A DNA stretch of 64,000 bases from Rhizomys pruinosus (lineage: Eukaryota; Chordata; Mammalia; Rodentia; Spalacidae): assembly GCA_009823505.1 (NCBI GenBank), contig VZQC01007982.1:3284067-3348066 (forward strand). Direction: 5' to 3'. Position 1 is the stretch's first letter, and every line of letters begins with the position of its first letter. Under the pieces are notes generated by a model that ran no database searches, was not told where the DNA came from, and saw only the letters and a program-made list of their open reading frames with translations. The translations under genes were made by a program, and so were the position numbers. Shown here piece by piece: positions 45,808 to 58,968 of this stretch.

Positions 45808-48584
45808 AATAGAGGCAGCCCAGATCTAGAAGCCAGCTAGCCCTCCCTTGCTTTTAAAATAGAAGTTGAGGACACTCTGGTCCACTAGTGGGCAATTATT
45901 GCTTACTACTAGATTCTCATCCAGGAAGGAGAAGCAAGACTGAATGGGAACCAGGTTTTAATGAGGGAAATCCTAAGCAAAGATAGGGGGAGAAATCCAA
46001 GTCTATGTCACTTGATGCGCCTTCCTTGGTAAATGCTGAAATGCTATACTTCATGTAGCCAGCCAGTAGTTTTTACAACTTAGAAATAATAATTAGAGCA
46101 ATTTAGTATCTCTTTACCTTCATGAAGAATACATAACTTAATACACTGACAATAACAGTCTAAATGTCTCATGTTAACCATGAAGAACTGTTTAAGAATA
46201 GCTGAAGATGGATGTCAATGAGTGGATGAATAAGAAAGAAAAGAAAGGCTAAAGAACATCCGGACATTTCCTACTAGTAAAATCTATTAGTCTCTAGAAC
46301 AGTGCTCCAGGGACCTGTGAAAGCCCAACCTTACGAGTCATTAAAAGTGGAGTGGATCTGACTATTACAATTATTCCACAGGGGAAACCCTTGCACAGCA
46401 TTGGAAATGGACACAAGACCTGATGGGTTGCTGTCATGTACATGTCCAGTACATTCTCTGGACCTAACTGGGGGCTAAGAAGAGGAGCTGGCCCACCTGG
46501 AGCCGCCACAGTAGGTGGTGAAGACCATATGTACTGACAAGCTTTCTTCTAACAAGGGTGGACCTGGGATCATGATATTAGATTACTTTCACAGGGAACA
46601 AAAGGACAGCCTCGTGCCAGAGGAAAAGTAACTTGTAGTTAATATTAGATCCCTTCAGCTGGCTTGCTGTGGCCTTTCTTTGATCATGGGTACCATCATC
46701 TCAGGCTCTACCTGTGACTTCAGACTCCACCGCTACTTCAGCAGGTGGCCAATGCTCTTTCAGCCCACTTTACCACCAGTGGTCTCATTTTCCCTCAGTG
46801 CCTATTCTGTGTAAGTGGACGATGGCAGACCCTTCTCTCCTCCCCTGCGCCTCCCCCCACCTACCTGCCCTCAAAGCAAATGGCAATTTATTTTGGAAAA
46901 AAAAATTTGTTTCTTTACATGGCAGGCAGGGTGCACCTTGAGCTGGTTGTTAAATTTACCAACACGACTTCCCTAGGTTTCAGTGCTCTCAAGTGTAAAA
47001 TGGTGAAAATCGAACCATTTCTATTTACATTTATGGCTGTCATAAAAAAAAGGTAGATGTGAAATAAGCTTGAAATCTTAAGTTCTACAGAACAAAAGGT
47101 GCAGTGTTTCATAGTTCATGTCTATTACAGTGGTGTCCAACTTAGGTTAAGATTTTTATCTTTTTAATATTACCTGATACCATACATTGCTTAATACCTG
47201 AACATTAAGAGCACTTCAAACACACTAGCTGAAAATGAAATAAGTGTTGTGGCAGGCTGGGAGGTGACTGGGAAGGAAGGTGAGCCTCCTTCTGAATTAC
47301 TAGTAATAACTTCATGATTTAGAAAACTTATTTTTGGGATTTGGGAAGAATTAAGATGTACTGAATTCCTTGTGTGAATGAAACCATGAAAAAATTATAC
47401 CAATTTACTGATGAGAAAAATCAAGGCTCAAGGTCAAAGACCTCCTAAGAGACAGGGCTTAGTTACAAAATCATACCTGTCAGATTCTCTCCACTCACTC
47501 AGTGGCATATGTGATACTGTCCCTTGCTGACATTTTTATTTTATAAACAGGCACAACTGATACCATGGGGCTAAGTGAGAATCAACCCTACCCAGCCAGG
47601 CAGGATGGAGTCAGCATTCCAAGGTCTTTGATCTTGGCACTACAGTAATATTATAAATCATACTGTGGGAAGAGGCACCTGTGTCAGACACCAGCCTTGA
47701 AGCATGCACTCTGACACAGCTATCCTTTCTATCGACTACTCAGTCCCACCTCCACAAGGCACTACTATCAGGTTAGAAAAATCCATGAGTCAACTCTACA
47801 AGTCCCAAGTGCTCAGGAAGTATTAATATTGAAGGTTGGGGGCTTGTTAAGAGCATATCAGAGGCGGTTTTTGACAAATAACAGGCACTAAACATTAGCA
47901 GTATTACCTCTAGAAAAGACTTTATAAAGAAAAGAATCTCTGGCATATACTCAGTTATGCAAGTGCTGCTTAAGCTAGGAACAGACAAAAGCAAGGCACT
48001 AGGCTTTTAAAGACAACTCAGGCTTTTAATCTTGATTATATTTTACCCATTATATTTTACCTACTTAATGTTACTGTTATTTTCCAGCTACCCAGACAAT
48101 AGCAACCCTCCCTTTAGATATTTATGGAGTGTTAGAAATTTACACTAAGTGGTATTATTACAAAGAGAGCAAATTGGACTGCAGAAAGGCATGCTGTGTA
48201 ACTCAAACAGTAGATTTAGTTGGGTGAGAAGGTCAACTCTGGGGAGTTTATCAGTAGAAAGAACCAAGGTTTCCAACAATTTATGTCTCGCAGGACCACC
48301 TGCACCCAACTGTAAAGCAGTTAAAGGACAGGCAATTATGAGATCTGTTGAAATTGTTAATTTTCTGTAGGGTTATTATTAACTTGCTAAAGTACATAAA
48401 TTAGAGAAAATACAAATCCAGTGAGAACTGTATTATTCTGATATGAAGCGACAAGAGAAGCATATGAAAACTGAAAACGAGGGAGACTTTTCCCTAGACC
48501 TGACTCAGTCTCCTTTTTCTTGCTCAACTGAATAGGCTCTACCGACTGGTTGGAGTGACTAGTGACTCAATGCTGGATCTCTTT

Positions 48585-48817
48585 TCTTTTTTTTTTTTTA
48601 ATTTTTATTTATTTTTTATATGTATGAATGTACTGTCTGCATGTAGGTTTGTGCACCTGTGTTGTGCAATGCGGCGGAAGTCAGAAGAGGGTGTCAGATT
48701 CCCCTGGAACTGGAGTTAAAGATGGTTCTCAGCCACCATGTGGGTGCTGGGAATCGAACCCGGGTCCTCTGCAAGAACAGTAGGTGCTCTTAACCTCTAG
48801 GCCATCTCTCCAGCCCC
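48585..48817 (-). repeat. B2 SINE
   Basis: Minus-strand full-length B2 without the 17-bp duplication. tRNA-like head intact (ggccatctctccagcccc). Confidence 0.93.
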
Positions 48818-49074
48818 TTCTTTTTTTTTTAAATTACTCTTTGCAAGACCTTCTATGCTCATGGACCTCCAGTTTATTAGTCCCTTAACATATAATCTTC
48901 TTCTTTGTTGGCTTTGTATAGTGGTCTTCAGCAGTGTAAGGCACTGGACCTTGAGAAGACAAAAGGTTCATAGCAAATGAAAAAAATATAATTTTAATAA
49001 TGAAGTTTAAAAAAAACTTGCACTGCCTGTGCAAGTAAGCAAACTGACAAGGAGAACTAACTCTTCTTCTTTTC

Positions 49075-49290
49075 TGGTATTGGGACTTGAATCCAGGGCC
49101 TTGTGAATGCTAGGCACTCACTCTACCACTGAGTTACATACACCTCCAGCCCTCTTTTATTTTTTATTTTGAGACAGGGTCATACTAAGTTGACCAGGCT
49201 AGCCTTGAGCTTATTCTACTGATGTCCTTGAACGTGTGGTTCTCTTGTCCCAGCTTCCTGAGTGGCTGGGAATACTAGCCTGGTCAGTAG
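49075..49290 (-). repeat. B4-type SINE (ID-like plus B1-like)
   Basis: ID-like part ggacttgaatccagggcctt ... taccactgagttacatacac, then B1-like tttgagacagggtcatacta ... gagtggctgggaatact. It lies about 190 bp downstream of the CHCH exon donor. Confidence 0.75.
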
Positions 49291-49475
49291 GCTCGGCTAG
49301 AATCTGGATTCCTGACCATGAGTGGGATGAAAGCTATAACCTAATAAACTGATTACAGAAATTCCTGATGAGGAAGACTCAGTTTAGAATGCTTTTCCAC
49401 ACATGTTAAGTTCTTACCACTGCCCAGTAGCACTGGGTCTTCTGTTCTGGTGCCCCACTTAGCTCACCCACCCAC

Positions 49476-49611
49476 CTGTTTGGCATGGTTGACACAGTGC
49501 ATGTACTGGCTGGCCAGAGCGGAGCAGCTGAGGGTCTTCTGGGTGTTCTGGCGGTAGCACTGGAGGATTTTGGCCTGCAGGTCCGCACAGACTGGGTGAT
49601 ACTCATACCGC
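49476..49611 (-). CDS. Chchd3: Chchd3 (MIC19) penultimate coding exon, CHCH domain
   Basis: This is a 136-nt internal exon of the mitochondrial contact site subunit CHCHD3/MIC19, which sits on the inner membrane facing the intermembrane space and supports crista junctions within MICOS. On the minus strand the exon is preceded by a pyrimidine-rich tract ending in tttccag and followed by the donor CAG|gtgggt. One base completes a split codon, then 45 residues follow from RYEYHPVCADLQAKILQCYR to AKQ. Two CX9C pairs are intact (C-ADLQAKILQ-C and C-SALASQYMH-C), the signature that forms two disulfides after Mia40-dependent import. By alignment with the 227-residue human protein these are residues about 176-220, with cysteines at 183, 193, 204 and 214. 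The paralogue CHCHD6 is a much poorer match. No stop or frameshift interrupts it, and the exon ends on a codon boundary, as the terminal exon requires. Confidence 0.97.
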
Positions 49612-51414
49612 CTGGAAACAGAAACAGGGACCACTGAGACAAAGCAAAGGCCAAGGTCAAAGACTAGAAAATATCCAAGCTCAAGTCCCACGAATGGCAT
49701 TGGTGCTGGCAGTCCCACGTTCTCTCTTCATGCCCACATCCAGCAGGTCATGAAGATCTGGCCTCTGTGGTCTGGTCCTTCATATTCACTGTTGTTACAG
49801 AAATTCTAAAGTATTTAGGTCCTAGACCTGGGCAATGACCTGAAACCTGGTTATGGCTTTCCCCTGCCTTTGTGGGTTCTCTGTGATCCAAGTCAAGACA
49901 GTGTCCCTCCTCTCTCCTCTCCCCCTCTCTTGCTTCTTAAAGTTTCAGGGCAACAAAGGTACTGTGATCATGCTCATGCCTGTCTTGGGTCTCTATTCCT
50001 ACCTCATACTGCTGAAGCCTGAACGGTCATTACAGGTCCTCTTACATCTGTGCTCATATGCTGTTCTTGATCTGGGAGGTGCTTGGTACTAAACTCCCAA
50101 TCATGGTACATATCTGAAAATCGTCTCCTCATTTTTCAACATGTGCCCTTCTCTGTACAACTTTTCCCTGGCCACTGTCTTTTCCTGTGTTAACTTCTCA
50201 CTCTGCCCTTGACACTGACTACAGAATAATTCAGTGTAACCCTGCAGCAAACATTTTCTAAAATGCAAATTCTAAGAACTGGGTCTTGTTTTCTTGGTGA
50301 TGTCAACTATTAGATGTGGATAGTTCTTGTGGAAGCTAAGCAACAACTTGGCTGAATGACACAAATGGGTTAACATTAAAAATTCCCTGGGTTACAGTTT
50401 TGTAATTACATTTACAAATCTCAGATTTTAGTTAGATTGCTCTCGGTGAATCTGCTATGCCAAACATAAATGCTTCCATAAAGTTTATAATGCACACTAA
50501 AAAATAAACCAAATGAATTATACAAATAGAAAACATTGTTTATATAGTAGGAGAGCTTGGTTTTAAGGACTAACCACACATAGAAAAAACATGTAAACAA
50601 TCACTTTTAATATAGGAATTTATATTTTTTTAAAAAAATTAGTTTCTTTAATACAAAATGCTCCTAGGATTATCAGTTCTGTCTTTGAAATTTAAATTTG
50701 TTATTTCCATATAATCTTCAAGTAGCATTATTTTAAGTTTAATGGGTTCTAAAACAAAGAAGCCCTAGAGAACACAGGGACTATCTCCCATCAATAAGGA
50801 AACCCCTGGGTGACAATTTGTTTCCTCATTACTTTTATCCAACACACTGAGCTAATATATATTTTGCTGGAGTGGAAATGCAAACCATGTTACTGTCCCT
50901 GAGGGAATTCGATTCCCGCTACCTTGAAAGAAAGTAGACATACAGGGAAAAAATAATCCCAAGATTTTCATAACATTGCTTTTACTTTTTCATTCATTAC
51001 CTTACTGCTTTGTCAAATACCCAAGAACAGAATTTAAATCCAATCCCGGGAGTTTCAATTCTTTTTAAAATTTCTAAATTTGGGGGTGGCTGTGAATTTT
51101 TCTAGACTTGGGTTTCCCTAATCCTCTTCCATATGAGCATTAGCATCTAAAAGGACTCAGTTGTGCTTCTAGAAGCATAGGCACCAGATAAATGTTGAAT
51201 AAAATGATTAAAATACATCAGGCCAGTTTAATAATGCACCAAATATCTGGCTGATGATGCTAATAATCCACACTCTGACATTTGACTATGCCTCTGATGT
51301 GTCTTAGATGCACAGGTGAAGGGAAAGCACCACGCAGATCCATGGCCCTTTAGTAGTTAAACATAAGTACAGTCTATCAGAGTGAGCAACACATACTGCA
51401 TACAGGAAAGACTA

Positions 51415-51416
<2 letters not shown>

Positions 51417-51446
<30 letters not shown>
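51417..51446. repeat. (TA)n microsatellite
   Basis: About 13 TA units. Confidence 0.96.
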
Positions 51447-51448
<2 letters not shown>

Positions 51449-51714
51449 CATATCTATATACATAGATAGTACAGATATATTTTTCTCTTACTCTCTGCAA
51501 TAGAATAACTGATTTAATACTATAAACATAGCAGAAAATGACAAAATGGAAGTTGTATAAATGCATTTACCTTGAGCTGAGCTATTAGTCATGCAAGTTA
51601 AAGTCCATGAGTTATTTATGATTTGAAGTGTGTCCAATTATACTTTTATCACCACAAATCAATACTAGTACTCACTTCCAAGCCCTTGATTTCCTGTCTG
51701 GTAGTATGTTCTGG

Positions 51715-51763
<49 letters not shown>
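51715..51763. repeat. (TG)n microsatellite
   Basis: About 24 TG units. Confidence 0.98.
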
Positions 51764-54279
51764 TGCACCCATCATCTGAAATCCTTTTTGTATACATTTC
51801 AACCTGTATTGATGACTAGATGGTAGAGAGGGGGGAAGAACGGTGGAAATCGGCATAATTGTCCCCTAGTTCCTGCAGCAGACTCGGGTCCATTTTTCTT
51901 GGATTCATCTATAATGGTGCAACTCTGCCTCTGTATTGATCTACAGTGCTTGTTATGCTGCCCTAATGCACTGTTTTCACTTTGGGAAAATGCTAAATGA
52001 GATTACCGTCTAACATTAGAAGGCTATAAAGCACAAGCCATGGCACCTTCCATTCAGGAAAAGGGTTTCAAAGACATTTCCAACATGCATTATGGGAAGC
52101 CCTCCATATGGTCACAGAGTCAGCGACCGACCGCTGTTGACTGCTGTCAGTCCTGCTGATGATGGAGAAAGCCACCATTGAGCCAAGACAACAAAAGGCA
52201 GAATTCCAGGACACTTAAGCAGGAAAATTCAATCTTAGCTGCAAAGGACATTTAAACAATTTAATTTCACTGAATGTAAGGAAGATTCAATGAAGGAATG
52301 GTGAATGACAAGATAAAAAGCAAGATAAACATAGATTTGGAGAACCTGAACAATAATAAGGGAGATAGTTACCTAAAAACAAGTTTAGCAAAAAGGAATC
52401 GGTAGAATAAAGCCAATGTTTGAAAATAGACATTTATCAAAAAACAAGAAAAAAAAAGTTTTGTGGTTTGCGGACATCACTGGGGACTTCTGGCAGCATC
52501 CGCCCTTTGTGTATCTCATTTTCCTCTTATCCTCTTACCTTAGTCCTTTTCCCTGGGGGACCCTCGCTCCCTCATGGCACGATGCTTGCTGGAGGACTCA
52601 GGCAAAGGCAGGGCTGGAATCCCAAGAACAAAATCAAAAGAAAGCAGTCTGCCTTTGGTAGGCGTTCTTGTAACCAGCAAGACTTTTATTTTTGGCCCAT
52701 GCTTAAAAGCATCTAAGAAAATAGACTCAAGAATTCTTATTACACTGACAATAAGCCCACTTTTTTGGGGAAAAAGAAAAATAAAAAAGTTCAGGTTGTT
52801 TCTAAATTTCTAATGCCTCTAATCATCTAGTGATGGACATAAATTACTACTGTTTCAGATTATTAGGAGACTTTCGTGAAGGATGAATTAATTGGTCAAA
52901 GGGAAATGAAAACACCGTGGGTAAAGTGGGAGCTGATCTAAGTGTTACTCAGAAGTCCCTCTCAGACCTCAAACAAGGTGGCGCTTGGCTATCTGTTCTG
53001 TAACTGCAGCCTCACTGAGGCCTCTCCTACTTCCATGTCCTAGAATCTACTGTGATATGGGTCAGAGCTTTACATTTCCAGGAAACTACTTATTAGTCTT
53101 CTTAGTTCTGCTAATACAAATGGCATGTATAATAAGGTAACTTCAGAGAAGGAAAATAAATGATGACGGCTCAGAAGAAGCCATGCGGTGACCATCAGTT
53201 AGCAGCCACAATTCCCAAAGCTCCTGGGAACACAAGTCATGCATTATGAATGCAGGCACAAAAAGAAGACCCTTTCCCTGTATTTGAACCAGTAAACATC
53301 GTACGAGCATTCCAAAAACAGTATGACAAAATACTACCCAGAGGGGGACAGACAGACAGACACAGATAATGACAGAAAGAAAAAGGGAAGACGACAGAGA
53401 GGGAGAGAATTCATGGGAATGTTCCTATTAAGGAGCATTGTTGGGTTTCCTTAACAATGCATCCTTCGTGAGGTCAGCAGTCTCATAACATGGCTGTTGA
53501 GTCAAACCATTAAGTCTGATTCTTAAGGCTCAACCCAAAAGCTCTTATTTTAAATTATACCAAACAATTCCTAGGTATTAAGCCCTAACACTGCTGCTTT
53601 TCTTTCAAAATACAAAACTAAATCTATGTCTATTGCCAATACTTACATGATATAATAATTTACTTATCCCTTACCATTTACAATAAAGCTATTACAAAAT
53701 GCAATGTGAAGAAAGTATTTAAAATGTATTATTTCATTTTGTTTTACCTTATATTACAGTAGCACAACATCAGTTTTCACAATAAAATATAAACAGCTTC
53801 TTCCTAACAATGCAAGATCCAAAAAAACCAATTCAATTTCAAGCTTTCCTGGCATTCTTAATAACTGCTAACTATTTCATTAATGATGTCTCTATTTGAG
53901 CTACAGTCTAATTTCCATAATTCTATGTTAGAAGACCAATATTTCCCACAGGTGCCTACTCTCCTTGTGTCCACTTGCTTTCACAGATCTCTTATACCAC
54001 TTCTTGAAAACAAAAGCAACAAAACACTCCTTTCCCCACCCTACAAGTATTACCAACACAGTAAACATTAACTACTCAGAGCCTCTGCTGGCTCAGGAGA
54101 GGAGCATGGACCTCAACTACAACTGGCTCCAACACTTCGTTCCATGAACCAGCCTAGCTGACAGCAGGTCACTGACCCAATACAGTCAACCTGGATGTTG
54201 TAAGAAAAGCAGCTCAGGCTAGATATACAACAGAAGAGAGCAGGCCCCTCCCACAACAGTAGACTTAACTTCTGTAAAA

Positions 54280-54460
54280 GGAAATATGGGGGGGGGGGAG
54301 CATCTGGCTGGGCACAATGGTGGACTTTACTCAAGAGGAAATATTTGGGGGGGGGCAAGCATCTGGTTGGGCACAGTGGTGACCCATACTTGTAATCCCA
54401 GCACTTGGGAGGGTAAGGTGGGAAGAATGCCATGAGTTTGAGGTCAGCCATGGCTACAGC
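54280..54460 (+). repeat. Old B1 fragment with a local duplication
   Basis: A block with ggaaatat, a G run and agcatctggctgggcacaat occurs at 54280-54325 and again at 54340-54386; the second continues into a degraded B1 (cttgtaatcccagcacttgg ... atgagtttgaggtcagcc). Confidence 0.7.
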
Positions 54461-55784
54461 ATTCGACTGTGGGGTTGGAGAGCTGGGGCAGCCATTAAAG
54501 GCTAACCAAAATGTCAGACTTGGACTGAGTCTCAAAAAAACATATAAACAAAAACAATCAGCTGCACTGAATACAGTCTTTCCCCCTAAACAACACAGTG
54601 TAACTGTTACTTGTACAGCCCTCACATCCTGCTTGTTATTATAAATTATCTAGGAGTGACTGAAAGTGTTCGGGAGGATACACCCGAGTTATGTGCAAAT
54701 ACTAAGCTGTTCTCCACAAAGGCTTGAGCATCTGAGGATACTAGTATACAGCAGGGTCCTAGAAGCAATCCCCTAGGGATCCAGAGTGATAAGGGTCAAC
54801 TTACATAGAATTCTGCTCTGTAAATCCAAAGCCTGAAAGACCAGAATTTAGCTCAAAGTACTTTAATATTTAATATTTTAATTTTAACCTGCTGACTTTG
54901 GAAAAATGTGAGAACCACAACTCACCAATCTGGATCTACAAGAGGAAGTGAGCAGCAAGGGGGGAGGGGAAAGCAATGCCAATCTTCCTCGATTTTAGGA
55001 TCCTGAGTAGAAGTTCTACACCCAGGAAAACCCCAAAGGTAGAGGACATCTGGTCCCCCACCCCAGCTGTAAGGAGTGATGTGGTCCTAGTCTCACACAG
55101 AACCAGCTGTCTGACATCCCCCTAAGTGTCTAAGTACTAAGTTAGAATGGTGTGTGAATGAAAATCTTTCCAATTAAGCGATGTATTTTTCTTTCTTGTT
55201 CAATAATATTGGGGCTTCTTGGAGTTGACGGGGAGGTAGAACAAAGTGAGGTTCAACAGCATGTGCTTATAAGCTGTGCTTATATACCAGCTGCAGACAG
55301 GCAGTTGGTTGAAAATACCTTCTGACACCATAGGACTTTGAAGCCTGGCTTCTTTATTGGAGAAAACAGTTCTCAACTCCAGAGACCACACTTGACATCT
55401 CACCAGCCCTGCTGAATCTGCATGGGGTCCTGCAGCCTGGTTCAGTGAGGTGCTGGAGAGTGTGCTTGCTCCCTATGGCATCTGGGTTTAGAAAAATGGG
55501 GCCATTTGTACGTCTAAAGATGGAGGGCTCTCGCTCTTTAGTTTTGTAAATAATCTTTTAAAATCTGGTAGCTTAGAGAGACTAAAGAGCACTTCCTGTT
55601 AGTAAGAAATTACTTTCCATTATTTTCTCCAAGTAATAATGCTTTTGACAAGAAAAGATCTGTGAAGTCAGGCAGCTGGTATGAGGCAGAAAAATCAATT
55701 AGCAGGCAAAAGCTCAATTCCTACATTAGAGCATTCTTGACTCACATCGCACAGCTATGCTATATGCATAGCTGGTTTAAAAAA

Positions 55785-55999
55785 TTATTAATTTTATTTT
55801 ATGTGTATGAACATATTGCTTGTACATATGTAGGTACACACGTGTTGTGTAATACCAGACAAGGACAGAAGAAGGTGTTGGATCCCTTGGAACTGGAGTT
55901 ATGGATGCTTGTTAGCTGCCATGTGGGTTCTGGGGATCGAACCTGGGTCCTCTGCAAAAGCAGCCAGTGCTTTTAACCACTCAGCCACTGCTACAGCCC
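55785..55999 (-). repeat. B2 SINE, older type
   Basis: Minus-strand B2: cttggaactggagttatgga ... ggggatcgaacctgggtcct ... ctgctacagcccc. Confidence 0.9.
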
Positions 56000-56056
56000 C
56001 ATCCCCCTTTAAAACCTCTAAGTGGAAGACAAAAACTTCTCTAAGATATCTGGAAT

Positions 56057-56200
56057 TGGCTGGGTGTGGTGGTGCATGCCTTTAATCCTAGCACTTGGGA
56101 GGCAGAGGCAGGCAGATCTTTGTGAGTTCAAGGACAGCCTGGTCTACAGAGTGAGTTCCAGGACAGCTGGGGCTACAGGGAGACCCTGTCTTGAAAAGAC

Positions 56201-56282
<82 letters not shown>

Positions 56283-56297
56283 AAAAAAAAACCCAAA
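56057..56297 (+). repeat. B1 SINE with a tail of about 78 adenines
   Basis: Near-consensus plus-strand B1 (ggctgggtgtggtggtgcat ... gggagaccctgtcttgaaaa) followed by a pure A run at 56203-56280 and further A-rich bases. The long pure tail suggests a recent insertion, although such runs are also prone to sequencing length error. Confidence 0.95.
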
Positions 56298-58232
56298 AGG
56301 CAGTAATTAGGTATAGTTTGGGCACACAGAACATAACTGAAGCAACATTAAGTCAATCTGGAAGAACCTGAAACCAACTTCCAGATTGTTACGGACAGTC
56401 AAGTAATATGACCAAGTTTTCTCAGGGTCCCAAAGTCGTCTCATCATTCCAAACCTACCAGATGACCACTGCAGTCTGTGTGGGAGACTTTAGAGTCATA
56501 TTTCTCTCCTGTTCTTCCCTGGTAATGACTACACAACTGTTACTGCAATAATGTTGTAGTAAAAAGTCAGTCACCAGTGAGTTACCAACAGTGCCTGAGA
56601 GAAGTGGTGTTTGCATCAAGCATCTGGCCAGAAATAGGACATCTTATTTGTATATTTGAGGAACAGAAGAAAAATAGTAGTTCACAGGCATGACCCTTGG
56701 CTCTAAGAGTTCCAATATTTGGACACAAGGTCATTTATCCTTTCATATATTTGCAATGAAGAGATGTTCAGGGACACACTTTACATCTGACCCTCTAGAG
56801 GACACAGAATAAGATCAAATAACCTTACACACCAAATTTGTTCTTATTTGAATACCCCACTAGTACATGATCTTGTTTTCAGGGCAAGAGAAGCACTTTT
56901 CACTATATTATTACATGAAAGTAAGGCATGGCCTCTCCTCTCACCTGACTTTGTAAAGTAACTCCTTAATTAGACAACCTAGAACAAGACAATAATTCTA
57001 GGCATATATAATGCAGTAGCCTTAGATTTTTCTTTAAATATGTGTATCTATATAATGCACTGAAATTGCATTGATGTAAGTCAGTCATCTTAGCCCATGG
57101 CTTTGTGACACGTTTCCATTTCCCCATGCTGCTGCCACTTTGGAATGTTCACAAAACTGGCTCAAGGATGAAAAAAATATGAGGCTTGGCTTGCTCATAT
57201 ATTTTTTCACTCACTCATCACTCTCACAACAAATATGATTAATCTATAGATGATTATAAAGTACTCATTATAAGCCATCCACCGTGACAGTTGCTGAATA
57301 AGATGTGATCTTGCTGACAGCTCACAGTCTAGAAGGATGGAACAGAGGTGCACATGAGGTATTAAAATGTGACCAAATGATAATAAGGTTCTAAACACAA
57401 TGTCAGATACACACAGAGGTCTGGATTGGAATGTGATTAGAATATTCCAGACAAGAAATCCACCACTGGAAAGCAGGAAATAAATACTGCCTTTAAGAAT
57501 CCCTGAAGGTAACTTGCAAGGCAGTTGGGAGATCTGTCCAGTGCATCTAGACTACAGAGAAGAGTTCAGTGTATGTGTGTCCCTTACATGGTCTGCAGAG
57601 GTAAGAGTAACTGAGTGTACTAGGAACTTCTAAGTTCTGTGTCATCTACAGAATCCACAAGGAAATAAACAGTAGGTGAGTCAAGTTTCATACCCACCAA
57701 TAATGATATCACAACACTCCATAACTAAGTCTGGGAAAGAAGGCACAAATAGTAAATTTCATTGGTAATCATTTTCCCTAGCAGGGGCACCTTTTGGAAC
57801 CTTCCTGTTGACCTATACTGATGGTACAATGGAGAAAACCAAATAATTCAGTCTTTAATCAATGACCAGATTTAGAGGTAGAAAGGAGATAGGAGGAACT
57901 TGGATAAATTGCAGAAGGTAGAAGGATCCTGGGGCAGAGAATAATTTACTAGAATTAGACAGGAATCCCTGAGGAGAAAGGTAAGTCACAGGTCATAGTA
58001 GTTCATTTGGAAGAAAACACAGGGCTGGCTGAGCACACCAACCAGACAACAGGACCACCAGGAAGGAACTAAAGCACACTGGGCACATGTTTTCAAAGCT
58101 CTTCAGTTTCAGGCTCTTCAAAGGGCATCACTCCCTTCACCCTTCCATTTGTCCTGAAGAAAGTCCTTCACTTCACAAGAGGGAGAGCTGCAGGTCTCAA
58201 AGCGCAGGCTGTAGTCCCAACAACGTACTTTG

Positions 58233-58235
<3 letters not shown>
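56298..58235. other. Unique intronic sequence
   Basis: No repeat or exon recognised. Confidence 0.5.
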
Positions 58236-58266
<31 letters not shown>

Positions 58267-58275
58267 TGTGTGTGT
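58236..58275. repeat. Poly(T) and (TG)n
   Basis: About 19 T followed by about 11 TG units, at the tail of the B4. Confidence 0.95.
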
Positions 58276-58325
58276 ACATACACCAGAGGTCGACGCTGGA
58301 CATCTTCCTCAAACACTCTCCACCC

Positions 58326-58527
58326 CATTTTGTTTTTTTTAATAATATTTTACTATTTTTTATGTGTATAAGCATATTGCCTGCATGTGTGTAGTGCACC
58401 TGTGTCATGCAATGCTGGAACTAGAGTTAACAGACAGTTCGTACCTGCCATGTGGGAGACTGGGAATTGAACCTGGGTCCTCTGGAAGAACAGCCAGTGC
58501 TTTTAACTACTGAGCCATTTCTCTAGC
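58326..58527 (-). repeat. B2 SINE nested in the B4 (first)
   Basis: Minus-strand older-type B2 with an internal deletion. Target-site duplication ctctccaccc at 58316-58325 and 58528-58537. Confidence 0.9.
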
Positions 58528-58656
58528 CTCTCCACCCTAGTTTTTGAGACATGGTCTCAACACAGAGCGCACTGGTTTGGCAAGCATGCCTCAGGGATCC
58601 TTCTGTCTCTCCCTAGTCAGTACTAGGATTTCAGACACACAGCTCCAGTGACACCC

Positions 58657-58664
<8 letters not shown>

Positions 58665-58702
<38 letters not shown>

Positions 58703-58873
58703 TTATTTCCGTATGTGTATGAATGTATCGTCTGCATGCAAGTCTGTGCACCCGTGACGTGCAACGCCGCGGAGGTCAGAAGAGGGTGTCGGACTCCCCT
58801 GGAGCTGGAGTTCTCCTGGAATTGGAGTTTCAGACGGTTCTCGGCCGCCATGTGGGTGCCGGGGATCGAACCC
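58665..58873 (-). repeat. B2 SINE nested in the B4 (second)
   Basis: 5'-truncated minus-strand B2 of the 17-bp-duplication type, with about 35 T at its tail. Target-site duplication gacacccagcttttt at 58650-58664 and 58874-58888. Confidence 0.95.
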
Positions 58874-58968
58874 GACACCCAGCTTTTTAAGTGGGTGCTG
58901 GGGATCCAAACTCAGGTTCTCATGTTTGTGTGATAAACACTACTAACTGAGTCATCTCTACAGCCCTC

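Larger units (their letters stand above)
38147..49475 (-). other. Chchd3: Chchd3 last intron
   Basis: An 11.3-kb phase-0 intron between the CHCH exon and the terminal exon. Its donor is CAG|gtgggt and its acceptor is ttgcag|AGC. Contents in transcription order: a B4 SINE near 49.1-49.3 kb, a B2 at 48.6-48.8 kb, long non-repetitive stretches (about 44.4-48.58 kb and 39.92-44.16 kb), a 44-bp triplicate, two G-rich tracts, a B2 at 44.2-44.4 kb, then the 15-bp and 22-bp tandem arrays close to the terminal exon. No further exon was recognised inside. Confidence 0.9.
49612..54279. other. Unique intronic sequence of Chchd3
   Basis: About 4.7 kb with only TA and TG microsatellites recognised. No exon seen. 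Confidence 0.5.
58276..58968 (-). repeat. B4 SINE broken by two B2 insertions
   Basis: B4 pieces are at 58276-58325 (cagaggtcgacgctggacat), 58538-58664 (ttgagacatggtctcaacac ... tgacacccagc) and 58889-58968 (gtgggtgctggggatccaaa ... gagtcatctctacagccc). They read as one continuous element once the two B2s are removed. Confidence 0.88.

Noticed and set aside
54113..54625. 170-codon minus open frame
   Set aside because: It overlaps a degraded B1 and a local duplication. The peptide shows B1-derived phrases and no family I recognise.
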